From Ampelocalamus luodianensis (lineage: Eukaryota; Streptophyta; Magnoliopsida; Poales; Poaceae): a stretch of 64,000 nucleotides of DNA. The position numbers and the translations under genes are program-made. The DNA lies in the NCBI GenBank assembly GCA_036346255.1, contig CM070633.1, positions 10,106,001 to 10,170,000 of the forward strand, given 5' to 3'. The notes under the pieces are model-generated. The model had not been told where the DNA came from. It did no database searches and saw only the letters and a list, made by a program, of their open reading frames with translations. Of this stretch, positions 49,020 through 59,577 are shown in pieces; position 1 is the first letter of the stretch, and the number at the start of each line of letters is the position of its first letter.

Positions 49020-49651
49020 GTAGCCTTCGGGTAACCCGAAGGTTACATTCAAAGAGGAGCGTTGGATTTGAGTCTAACGGTCCTATGAAGATCGGACCCT
49101 AAACGCACGCGGTCAAAAAGATATCATAGGATGGAGATCCAACGGCCAGGAATAAATGCGCGCCCTTGAGTTCAAAAACGAAAAGAGCGGCGCGGTTGGA
49201 TTTAAGATCAACGGTGAGGATTGAAGAGGGGTTCTGGCGACCCGAACGGCCCAATCTAGGCGGTCCGTCCGATTAAGATCCAAAGGTGGAGGTGGAGTGG
49301 TGCCTTCGGGTAACCCGAACGGCCCACCAGATCTGGCCCATCCATTGAGAATCCAAGGGCTCACGTTTAATTGGACCTTTCCATAGGAAAAATGGTATAG
49401 TCCAAAAAGTGAGCGCCGCACGATCAAGATCCTACGACCAAGATTAAATGAGCCCCACGGGATGACCCGAACAGCCCGTTTAATCCAACCCGTACATTAA
49501 GATCTGACGACGGAGGATTGAAGGCGCGTTAGGACTTTGGAACTAAAGTTGGATGCCGTTGGATGAAGATCCAACGGTGAAAATCGCACGGAATACGTTG
49601 ATAGTCGCAAGGCTTTGCGCATCTCGGCCGTCCATCAAAGAATCGACGGCT
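49020..49651 (-). promoter_or_regulatory. Array of inverted AACGG repeats in U3 of X (5' LTR)
   Basis: Same array as at 38662-39292. The perfect 9+4+9 repeat is at 49556-49577. Lies about 330-1000 nt upstream of the TATA box at 48690-48679 on the minus strand. Confidence 0.7.
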
Positions 49652-50254
49652 TGCGCGCTAGGAAACTTGGTCACGTACACGAACGTGTCGGGTGCACCCC
49701 GATTGCACAGTTTGGACCCAAACTTGTTGAGCTCGAGTCGCTACAGTGCCAATGGCTGGGTTTAGACCAGATTAGTTGACCAAGCCCTATTCAAATGCTC
49801 AAAAGTTTGACTGGGCTTTACAAATAGCAAATAAATTTGTAAAATCATGAAATTTTGCCAAGAGGCTACTGGGATGATATATTTCCCAAATAAATTTATA
49901 AAACCACAATTCCGCTTTGTAAAATATATAGATAATTACTTTAGCCCGAATATGTTTAATTAAAGACAAATATTTTTCTTCAAGACAAAATAATTTCTAA
50001 AAACTCAGCAAAAATTATTTTTGACCAAGATAATTGATTTAAGTTGTAATAAAAATACTTCCCAGCCACCACACAAGCATTAACTTGTATTTTCTTTGAA
50101 ACCTGAATAGGTTTTGGATTTTGGCTAGAAAAGCAAGGTTTTCAATTTGTAACATACTGCCCAAATTGTAGAAATGAACAGTAATGCTATGAATAGCACC
50201 TCATTACTGTTCATAAAGCATTTTATTACTGTTTATAAACTTGGGGCTGTTACA

Positions 50255-50320
50255 TCCATCAAGTGGTATCAGAGCTCAAGGTTGCTCGGTGAGAATTTAC
50301 TGTTTTTCGTAGTTAGGTTG
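50255..50320 (+). mobile_element. Element G: LTR end, PBS and start of leader
   Basis: tccat (right TSD of X) is followed by the LTR end ca and a PBS tggtatcagagctcaag at 50264-50280, matching initiator-Met tRNA. The leader is then split by solo LTR A at the ggttg duplication (50316-50320). Confidence 0.75.
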
Positions 50321-50842
50321 TGTAACATCCAAAGTGCTGTTACCAAAATAAAATAAATAAAAGTTATTATTTTATTGGATTTTCTGAAGTTTGATGGAGT
50401 TTCATTGCTTTATTTGAAATTGTGAAGTTTTAAAAGTCAAAAGGTAAAATTTATTTGAAGTTCTTGAAGTTTTATTTGGTTAGATCTGAAAAATAAAAAT
50501 TTAATTAATTTCTAGAATTTTTTGATATATTAAAAGCTTTTTCCTAAATATTTTAAAGCCAAAATAATTTATTCTGCAAAATTAATAGCCAATTATAAGT
50601 TGGAACTATTTTATTTAAGTCCAAAATAAATAAGGGAATTTCTGTGAATTTTCTCATAATTTTTGGATTTAATTTGCTATTTTCTAAAGCCCTTTTGAAT
50701 TATCAGAATTATTTAAAAGTTAAATTAATTAAAATCCTCTCAGCAGTGTTTGGGCCGAAACCCCTCAGCCCAACCCAAAATCCCATGCACACGCGGCCCG
50801 TTCGGCCCAACCTCCCGCGCATTCTCTTCCCTCTCTCTTCCA

Positions 50843-51178
50843 CCGTCCGATTTACATCGGACGCCTATCACTCTCCCACGTCATCCCGTTCTTCCGCGCG
50901 TTGGAATCAAATCCAACGGGCAACTCTCACCGCACGTTTTCATCTTCGGCGCATTTCAACCGTCGGATCGAGATTCAACAGTCAAGATCCCGTGTAACGT
51001 TCGGACGACCGAACGTCTTAACTAACGACCACCGTTGGATCAAGAACCAACGGCCCGATCGTGGTGACATCTCCGGAGCTCCGAACGTCCCATCGGTGTT
51101 GACCGTTGGATCTAAATCCAATGGCCATCCAACACCCACGCCACCCCACTCTCCCACCGTCGGATAAAAAATCGACGG
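50843..51178 (+). promoter_or_regulatory. Array of six inverted AACGG-type repeats in U3 of LTR A
   Basis: Units at 50843-50863, 50898-50920, 50960-50981, 51032-51053, 51103-51124 and 51157-51178. Arms are variants of CCGTTGGAT and ATCCAACGG around 3-5-nt spacers. The array ends about 250 nt before the TATA box at 51430. Confidence 0.75.
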
Positions 51179-51429
51179 CCCCGTCCCTTCTTCTTCCCCG
51201 CCTCCTTCCTCGCGCGACCAAGTCGCCGCCGCCATTAGCGCCCGCACGGGAGCTCAATCCCCGCTGCGTTTTCCTCCCCCTCTTCACGTGTGGACGTGCG
51301 CACCGAATCCCGCGCATCACGCCGCCCCATTTCCGGCCATTTTCCCCCTTGTTCGCGTGCGAAATCGCTAGAGCCGAAATCGCCGCCGTGACCTCCGCCA
51401 CCGATCTCCTCCTCCCGGCCCCCTCCGCC

Positions 51430-51440
51430 CCTATAAAAGG
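51430..51440 (+). promoter_or_regulatory. TATA box of LTR A
   Basis: cctataaaagg, followed by a GC/CT-rich region as expected for a transcribed leader. Confidence 0.7.
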
Positions 51441-53323
51441 GAGCACGAGGTGTCCCTTGAGTCCCTCAACTCGCTCACACCACCCACTTCTCCCCTCTCG
51501 CCACCACCTCGCCGGGATTTGAGCTTGAAGATATCCGGCCGAGCATCACTTCGTCCCCGATTCCAGCGCCGACTCCGCCGCCGCGTCCTCGCCACCGCCA
51601 CCAATGGCTTCGCCACACCACCGTCTACCTGGTGCTCGCCTCTGCTTCGCTGGAGCACCGCTGTAGCTCATCACCGCCGTCAACCCCGCACGTGCCGCCA
51701 CTCTTTACGTCGCCGTCGGCGATTCCTTCGCACCCTTGTGCCACCACGGTGAGCATCGTACTCTCCATTGTCTCCTCTACCCTCTGGTGCCCTAGCCGGT
51801 CACTGCCGTGCCTCCAGTCGCCGACGACCATCGATCACCGTGCGTCGCCGCTAGCCTCGTATAGGCGTGGCAGCCACCTCGACGCCACGTAAGTGCCACG
51901 TTGCCAAAATCGCCTGTGTGGCTGCCCAGTCACCTAACCACGTGGCACTTCAATCCTAACCCTAGATCCAAGTCTCCATGGACTTAGTCCATGTGAGCCG
52001 AGCCACTTACAGTGGGCCCCACGGCCAAATTTCTTTTCTTTTATTTCTTTTCAGCCGAAAAAGCTCTCTTGACGTCAGCTTGCGCAATAAACCAAATTTC
52101 CTTTAGAAAAATAATTCAGGAAATTCAATAAAATCTGAAAATTAGGGTTTCTTTAGAATTCAAACTTCCAAAGCCCATATCTTTTGCATCCGAACTCCGA
52201 TTTGGGTGATTCAAATTTCTAAATTTGTCTAAATTCAAGATCTAGCTAACTAAACCAAAATTATTTAATTTGGAGTTCATTTGAGTTGTTATTTGAATTT
52301 TATTTTAATTTGGCTTATTTCGCGATTAGATTTCGACGACTTCGGAGAGTCAGATTTCAACGCCAGTTGAAGAGCTTACAAGAGGATTGATTTTGTCTGT
52401 ATGATCATCGTGATTGTACACTTGGACTACCTGGAGAAAGTACTTATGAGTACTAGGTGACCTGTTGAGGAAAACAACATCACCTCAGTACCAGGTGATC
52501 TGCATCACCTCATCAAGCAAGGCAAGTTATACCCTTGATCATATCGATCCCATTATTTTAAATTTATTTAATTTTGTTTTTAAATTACTATTGTATGCAT
52601 AATTTTTATCCAGTTATTTTAATCCCCTGTTTACATACATAGTTATTCCAATTCCTTGGGTATAGCCAATTTGAATATTGATGATCCTTTCCTTGTCACC
52701 ATTAGATAAAATAATATTGGAAATAATTAAATGCTTAGCCAATGCTTAGATCAAATCTTGTATTTGGGAAGTTTTTAGCCAAATATTTCAAATTTGAATT
52801 AAATTGGATCTATGGTATTGTTTTACCATAAAAGGTTTATAAAATACCTTTACTTGGAAAATAAAATGAAAATGGGTTTGGACTTAGGCAAAATGGATGA
52901 TTGGTGGGTGCAGGTTTATGCGCGGGCTCAACTGGGTAGGTTGAGGCCTAGGGTTCTGATGGATGTCGCCCAGGTCAATTAAGGACCGGTCTTTGAGCCG
53001 CATCTTGCTATGCCACCACCGTACCACCACATGTCCGCAGTGTGGGGAGTAGGACCTGGCTAATTAATCTGCAATGTTCCACTGTGGTCGTTCCCTACAG
53101 ATGCAATGGGTAGTCATATTACGACTTATGTTAATCCCACCTAGCGCAAGAGGGGGCTCGAACCCGGAGGTCTTTATTCCAAAGGGGGTGGCGAAACCTT
53201 AGCGAGGGGTAACTGCGGTGGAATAGCGCTTTGTAAAAGCCTTATCACGTGCTCTAGACTGCTTACCTAAGGTAGTGAGCGGTGGTATCGACGGATGCCG
53301 AACAAACTAGAGAAGACGTGTCT

Positions 53324-53394
53324 TGTGGGTAAAGCTGTACAACCTCTGCAGAGTGTAAAACTATTCAATAGCCGTGTCCACGGTCATGGACATG
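53324..53394 (+). repeat. Conserved LTR palindrome block (LTR A)
   Basis: tgtgggtaaagctgtac, the palindrome ctctgcagag (53344-53353), ctattcaatag (53361-53371, one base short of a palindrome), then gtgtccacggtcatggacat (53374-53393) with inverted gtcca/tggac arms. Confidence 0.75.
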
Positions 53395-54028
53395 CTGCAA
53401 AGCCACTCAAAGTTAGACTTTGGTTTTGTTTGAAAAAGACTTCTTCAAAACTGGTTTATCCAAATGGGAATTGGGTAGGAAGCCATGTGATAGGAGGGTA
53501 TCTTTCACCATTCATGTGTGAATGTTATCTGACTATAACATTGAGAATTTATAAAATAAATTTTAGTTATAGAATAACTACTTTGGAACTTAGTACAAGT
53601 ATTTAAAGAAAATGATGCTTTATGCAAATCAACCAATAAGCCATCCTTTGTTACACCCATGTATGTATGTCATTCTGTTATCTGACGGGTGTAACTTGCG
53701 AGCATGGAAGTTGTGCTCATACTTGTTTTATGCAAACAAATTTCAGAGGAGAAGGATTTTGCTACCAATGTGGATTTTGATGACTAGGCCGCTACCCCAG
53801 TCGATTGCCTGTGGCAGATTGCTGGACCCTACTACTTCTTCGTCTTTCGCTGTGTTCTTTATTGCTGGCTCGTAAGCCTCTTTGTAATAAACTCTGTTGA
53901 TTATTAATAAAGTTGTGATATGAATTTGTTACCATATTTGTTTACTGTGTGAACTAGCGACTGATCATGGGACTAGTTTAGAAATGCACAGAGGATCTGG
54001 GATGTTAATCCCGGGTTCTGACAGGTTG

Positions 54029-55182
54029 CTTAATTCCGAAAGTCCAGAAAAAGCCAAAAAAATTATAGGATTAGATCACCTATCGGTCCAAGACCAATTG
54101 CGTCATTGCATCTTTCTTTTCAGTGCATTGCATTGTTGAACTTTCAATTGCATTGTCACGTCTTTTGCTGGTCTTAGTGTCTAGTTCCTTTAGAGTTTCG
54201 AGTTCTGCTCATGTTTGGTCGCACCGTTGCGTTTGGATTCAATCTGCCATCTACCTCCATTGTTGCCAATCCTTGCCGCGCCCGGCAAAGCCGCTACCGT
54301 CTCTGCCTTCGCGCCGCCGCGACCACCAGCGCTGCCGCCATCCCTTGCCGCGCCCTACCGTGGCCACCATCCTCCTGCTGCGGCAAGCAACCATCGTCCT
54401 GCCGTCGTCACACCAAGGGAAACCCTAACCAAGAACAAATAGTCGTTTCGATTTGTTGATAGAGAAGAAAAAGAACAAAAAAATAAAAAAAAGAGAAAAA
54501 AGAGGTTGTTTTCGTGCTGCCAGAAGGAAACCTAAGATTTCATCTGACTTCGGCAACACGATAAAAAAAATCAACGTCTAAGATTTTAATTACCTTTTTA
54601 CCCTGCATTTTACAAAAAAATTTGTGACCCATATACCTCCCTAGGTCCGGAAGAGGACTTTGAAGAGTTTTGAGTGAGGTGTAGATTTGCAAAAAACAAA
54701 AGAGGAGCAAAACAAAGAGTTACAAAAAAAATCAAGTTTCTCAGAATTTGCTCAAATTTGACAGAGCCCTTTTGCAAGTGATTATAAGGTTCTCTGTAAA
54801 GACAACATCCTTTTTCGAGCTTCTACCGCACCGTGCTTTCGTTTGTGTTCTAGGCTCGCATCTCTAGTCCGGTCTAGCCTAGGACCAGCACTAACCGGCG
54901 TCGAACGATTTTTCAGCTTGTATTCTCTGATTTGATAGTTGCTAATCTATTGCTACCATACTTGAGCCTTCCCAGCTACACCTTTTCTACAACCGTACAG
55001 GCCGAACTTCACCTGGCAATCGCTCCATCCAATCTTCGGAGATACATTGACACCGCTGGTTGCCGATCACCCCTGTTTGCTTGGTAAGAATTGGTAAGAA
55101 TTCGATAGAAGGCTTAAGTGTGAGCGACTTTTGAACCACCACATCCTAGTAGTTGCTAGGGACATATACTTGTGATTTGCTA
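54029..55182 (+). other. Element G leader between PBS and gag
   Basis: Continues from 50320 after solo LTR A. Mixed composition with a C-rich patch at 54270-54420 and A-rich runs at 54460-54500. No domain in the short ORFs. gag starts at the ATG at 55183. Confidence 0.6.
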
Positions 55183-56402
55183 ACAATGGAAGGTTCTACG
55201 GAGCATTCAGATGAGGATACATCTCATACTCCTCGTACGAAGGGAATCGTACAACATTTTCGACGCCTCATGAACCTTCGTACGGAGGGTCTTGAGGAAG
55301 ATGCCAGGGTCACGAATGAGCGACTTGCTCAACTTGAGGGTGCCCAAATTGAGGCAAACGCCACGCTCGCCACGATGGAGAGAGCGCAAGGCGTCACTAA
55401 CGCTTCTTTGGCAGGTATTATGGCGCGCCTTGACGAGATGGCCCATGCATCCACTGCTGTTCCCCCTGCTGCCCCGGTGGTAGAGGGACAAGATGAATTC
55501 GATTATGTGATCGATACGAGGCCAATGACATGGGTAACAATAACAACGATCGAGCTCATCGACAGTTGTGTTTTAATCGACAAGGTATGCGACGAGACCC
55601 CCCACGACGTGAGGTACGTGACCACGATGATTCTTTCGCTAAGGTTAAATTCATTATGCCCTCTTTTAATGGTAAATATGATCCTGATGGTTATCTTAAT
55701 TGGAAACTAGCTGTTGATAAAAAATTTACTTGCCATGAAGTTCCTGAGATTAGACGAGTTAGGGCTGCTATTAGTGAATTTACCGATTTTGCTTCTATTT
55801 GGTGGAAAGAACATTGCCGTCAACATCCCAATAACATACCTAACACTTGGGAGGCTTTAAAATTGCTTATGCGGCATCGATTTGTTCCCTCATATTATGC
55901 TCGTGATTTGTTAAATAAATTGCAACGCTTACGACAAGGTACAAAGTCTGTGGAAGACTACTATCAAGAAATGCAAATTGGTATATTGCGTTGTGGTTTA
56001 GATGAGAATGAGTAGGCATCAATGGCTAGGTTTTTGGGAGGATTGAATCGAGAAATTCAAGACATCCTTGATTATAAAGATTACAACTCCATTACTAGAT
56101 TGTTTCATCTTGCTTGTAAAGCTGAACGTGAAGTGTAGGGACGCCAGACGAGGACACGATCTAACTCTTCTGCAGGTCGCACAAACTCATGGACACCACG
56201 TACCTCTACTGCCCCGGCCACTAGTGCACCCCCACCGCCACCCTTCAACAACAAACCGTGCCTTGCTACTTCAAATCCAGCACCACGAGTTTCTGAAGCA
56301 TCCAAATCAGCACCATAAGCTTCTGCAAAAACCTCATCTTCTGTTGCTTCGACAAGACGAACTAAGGATATTCAATGCCATCGGTGCAAAGGTTATGGAC
56401 AC
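55183..56402 (+). pseudogene. Element G gag
   Basis: Starts MEGSTEHSDEDTSHTPRTKG, with a coiled-coil-like stretch (NERLAQLEGAQIEANATLAT). A frame change near 55500-55530 moves into the frame used by the rest of the element. The capsid-like part (FNGKYDPDGYLNWKLAVDK, SIWWKEHCRQHPN) follows. In-frame stops lie at 56013, 56136 and 56316. The CCHC knuckle CHRCKGYGHMMRDC is near 56378-56419. The arrangement fits CRM-like plant chromoviruses (inference). Not functional. Confidence 0.8.
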
Positions 56403-58478
56403 ATGATGCGGGACTGTCCAAATAAGCGTGTACTGATTATACGCGACGATGGTGGGTATTCCTCTGCTAGTGATTTTGATGATGAAACATATGTTATGCT
56501 TGCAACTAACCCTGCAGAAAATGATGATGAATCTGATTATGAGGCAGAACATGTTAACGCAGAAGATGCTGACAAGTATTTGAGTATTACAGTGCAACGC
56601 GTACTAAGTGCTCAAGTTTCTCGTACTGAGCAAAATCAACGTTATAATTTATTCCAAATCAAGGGCGTTGTCAAAGAACGCTCAATTCACATAATTGTTG
56701 ATGGTGGGAGTTGCAACAATTTGGCGAGTATGGATATGGTGGAGAAGCTTGCTTTGCCGACCAACTCTCATCCTCACCCATATCATATTCAATGGTTCAG
56801 CAACAGTGGAAAGTTGAAGGTAACACGAATGGTGAGAGTACATTTTTCTATTGGTTCATACCATGATTATGTTAATTGCGACGTTGTTCCTATGCAAGCT
56901 TGTTCTTTGTTATTAGGAAAACCTTGGCAATACGATACTGATTGTGTGAATCATGGTAGAAATAATTAATACTCTCTCATGTTTAAAGGAAAAAAAATTG
57001 TGCTGCATCCTATGACTCTTGAACAAATTGTTAAAGATGAACTTGCTAGAGCTAGTAGAGAGAAAAATCAGGAGAATGCTAAAAGCGAAAATCAGATTGT
57101 AGCAAAAGAGTTTGAGCAACATAAGAAGAAAGAACCTAAATATGCTCATGTGAAGAATAAAGAAATTAAATTGAAAGGTGCTAGTTTTCTTGCTACCAAA
57201 TCTGATATGACTGAATTAGATGCTAGTAATTCTGTTTGCTATGCATTAGTTTGCAAAGAAGCCTTGTTTTCATTTGAAGATATACCTTCTTCTTTGCCTC
57301 CTGCTGTCACTAACATTTTGCAGGAGTACAATGACGTCTTTCCGAAGGACATACCGCCGGGGTTGCCACCGCTTCGAGGGATTGAGCATCAAATTGATTT
57401 AATTCCCGGTGCATCACTGCCCAACCGCGCACCATATAGGACCAATTCAGAAGAAACTAAAGAAATTCAGCGCCAAGTTCAAGAATTGCTTGCTAAAGGG
57501 TATGTGCGTGAATCTCTTAGTCCTTGTGCTGTTTCGGTCATTTTAGTGCATAAGAAAGATGGATCAGGGCGCATGTGTGTAGATTGTAGAGCAATCAATA
57601 ATATCACCATTAGGCATCGTCATCCTATTCCTAGGTTAGATGATATACTTGATGAATTGAGTGGCTCTGTTGTTTTCTCGAAAGTTGATTTGTGTAGTGG
57701 ATATCACCAAATTCGCATGAAATTAGGTGATGAATGGAAAACAACAATTAAAACTAAGTTCGGGTTATATGAGTGGTTAGTAATGCCTTTTGGATTAACT
57801 AATGCACCTAGCACCTTCATGAGACTAATAAACGAGGTTTTGCATGCTTTCATTGATAGATTTGTGGTGGTTTATTTTGATGACATATTGATATACAACA
57901 AATCCTTAGAGGAACATCTTGACCATTTACGTGCTGTTTTTAATGCTTTACGTGGTGCACGTTTATTTGGTAACCTTGAGAAGTGCACCTTTTGCACCGA
58001 TCGAGTCGCGTTTCTTGGCTATGTTGTTACTCCACAGGGAATTGAAGTTGATCAAGCCAAAGTTGAAGCAATACAGAGTTAGCCGACTCCTAACACGGTC
58101 ACATAAGTACGAAGTTTTTTAGGACTTGCTGGATTCTACAACCGCTTCGTGAAGGATTTCAGCACCATCGCTGCACCATTGAATGAGCTCACCAAGAACG
58201 GGGTGCCATTTGTTTGGAGCGCCGCACAGGAGAACGCCTTCACCACATTGAAAGATAAGTTAACACATGCACCACTACTCCAACTCCCTGACTTTATTAA
58301 GACTTTTGAACTAGAATGTGATGCCAGCGGAATTGGTTTAGGTGGCGTATTGCTACAAGAAGGTAAACCTATAGCATACTTCAGTGAGAAATTGAGTGGG
58401 TCTAGTTTGAACTATTCTACTTATGATAAGGAATTATATGCACTATTTCGAACTTTGAAAACTTGGCAACATTATTGA
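56403..58478 (+). pseudogene. Element G protease, RT and partial RNase H, truncated
   Basis: The same frame as gag, with stops at 56967, 58080 and 58104. In order: an aspartic-protease-like IIVDGGSCNNLASMDMVEKL near 56692; a hinge; an RT entry segment (NDVFPKDIPPGLPP near 57330); the RT core (GRMCVDCRAINNI, FGLTNAPSTFMRL, VVVYFDDILIYNKS near 57860-57900); and the RNase H start (FELECDASGIGLGGVLLQEG). It stops dead at WQHY (58478). The rest of RNase H, integrase and the 3' LTR are missing, replaced by LTR B sequence. Dead element. Confidence 0.87.
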
Positions 58479-59357
58479 GGGGGCCTGAACCCTACGGACG
58501 GGTAGTCCAAACGGGGTGAAACCTTAGCATGGCAGGACCACAGTGGGAGGATGCATTGTAAAGGCCTCGTGATGATCACTTAGTCGCACACCTTCGGAAG
58601 TGTGTCAGACGGACATTAAAAGTTGATTATCTCTTGTGGGTAAAATTGTACAACCTCTGCAGAGTGTTAATCTATTCGAATAGCCGTGTCCACGGTCATA
58701 GACATGCTTGTCAATGCCACTCAAAGTTAGACTTTGGTTTTGATTTCAAATATGTTTTGTAAAACAGTTTATGACATGGATGGGTGTCCATGAGAAAAGT
58801 TATGGGTTGAAACCCCGAGTTGGTGCCCGTGTTTATGTTGGTGTTAGGTTGGTGCCTACACTATTTTTATTAATTCAAAATCAATTTTAGGTATTATAAA
58901 ACTTGAGCTTTTGAACTTAGTATTGTATTTATTGTCAAATGCTGTTTTTGCACAAATAACCTTATAAGCCTTCCTTTGTTACATCCATGTATGCATGTCA
59001 TTCTGTTATTTGACAAGTGTAACTTGCGAGCACGGTAGTTGTGCTCATACTTCCTTTATGCAAACAAATTTCAGAGGAGAAAAACTTTGCTACCAGTGTG
59101 GATCTCAACAACTAGACCGCTACCCCAGTCGATTGTCTGTGACAGATCAGTTGGACTCCACTACGTCTTCTTCGTCTCCCGCTGTGTTTCTTTTTTTGTT
59201 GGCTCGTAAGCCTTTCTGGTAATCAACTCTATTTATTAATAAAGTTATACGAATTATGGTTGTTACCACATTTGTTTACTGTGTGAACAAGCTACTGATC
59301 ATGGAACTTGTTCAGAAATACACAGAGGATTTGGGGGTGCTACTCCTGGGTCCAACA
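58479..59357 (+). mobile_element. Element B 5' LTR, 5'-truncated
   Basis: Matches the 3' part of LTR A (53150-54023) in order. Ends tccaaca directly before a PBS. The first roughly 2.8 kb expected of this LTR type is absent, and the left border is a sharp junction with element G pol. Confidence 0.8.
58635..58706 (+). repeat. Conserved LTR palindrome block (LTR B)
   Basis: tgtgggtaaaattgtac, ctctgcagag (58655-58664), the perfect 12-bp palindrome ctattcgaatag (58672-58683), then gtgtccacggtcatagacat (58686-58705). Confidence 0.75.
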
Positions 59358-59361
59358 AAAG

Positions 59362-59374
59362 TGGTATCAGAGCC
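59362..59374 (+). other. Element B primer-binding site
   Basis: tggtatcagagcc, four bases after the LTR end; a full match to the initiator-Met tRNA 3' end. Confidence 0.88.
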
Positions 59375-59577
59375 ATATCGACTGTAGGTTGTGACCTAGT
59401 TAGAATAGTCATTAGTTGAAAAACTTTAAAACTTATTTTATATAACAAGAAAAATAAATTGTTATCTCCTCATCTTGGTCATATATCTATCTTTAGCCTT
59501 CTTACCTAATTCTCCTCTCACAATTTTACAATGTTAAATGGATCCTCTCCCCTTGGAAATTTTCTATAGATGGTCAA

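Larger units (their letters stand above)
35551..50254 (-). mobile_element. X: chromodomain-type Ty3/gypsy element, 14.7 kb, with 4.34-kb LTRs and ORF0
   Basis: The LTRs are 35551-39888 and 45918-50254 (4338 and 4337 bp). The TSD tccat is at 35546-35550 and 50255-50259. The minus strand runs 5' LTR, PBS (45914-45903), ORF0, gag, protease-RT-RNase H, integrase with chromodomain, PPT (39900-39889), 3' LTR. The RT type and chromodomain fit the Tekay/Del chromoviruses of plants; an ORF before gag has been described for RIRE3/RIRE8-like rice elements. About 59% of the element is LTR. Reading frames show several breaks, some of which may be sequence errors. The clean TSD and very similar LTRs mark a young insertion. 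Confidence 0.92.
45918..50254 (-). repeat. X 5' LTR
   Basis: 4337 bp, the promoter-bearing LTR. Palindrome block at 46721-46787, TATA box 48679-48690, U3 inverted-repeat array 49020-49651. Very similar to 35551-39888. Confidence 0.92.
50321..54023 (+). mobile_element. A: solo LTR, 3.7 kb
   Basis: Begins tgtaacatcc and ends gggttctgaca. The 5-bp ggttg at 50316-50320 and 54024-54028 is a perfect TSD. No internal domain is present. U3 carries the inverted-repeat array (50843-51178) and a TATA box; a GC-rich leader (51440-51890) follows; the palindrome block lies 630-700 nt before the 3' end. Solo LTRs arise by recombination between the two LTRs of a full element. The short ORFs within the GC-rich leader show no domains. 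Confidence 0.85.

Noticed and set aside
51018..51890. Overlapping 65-142-residue ORFs in the GC-rich part of LTR A
   Set aside because: High GC content removes stops on both strands; no domains, and the region is LTR leader.
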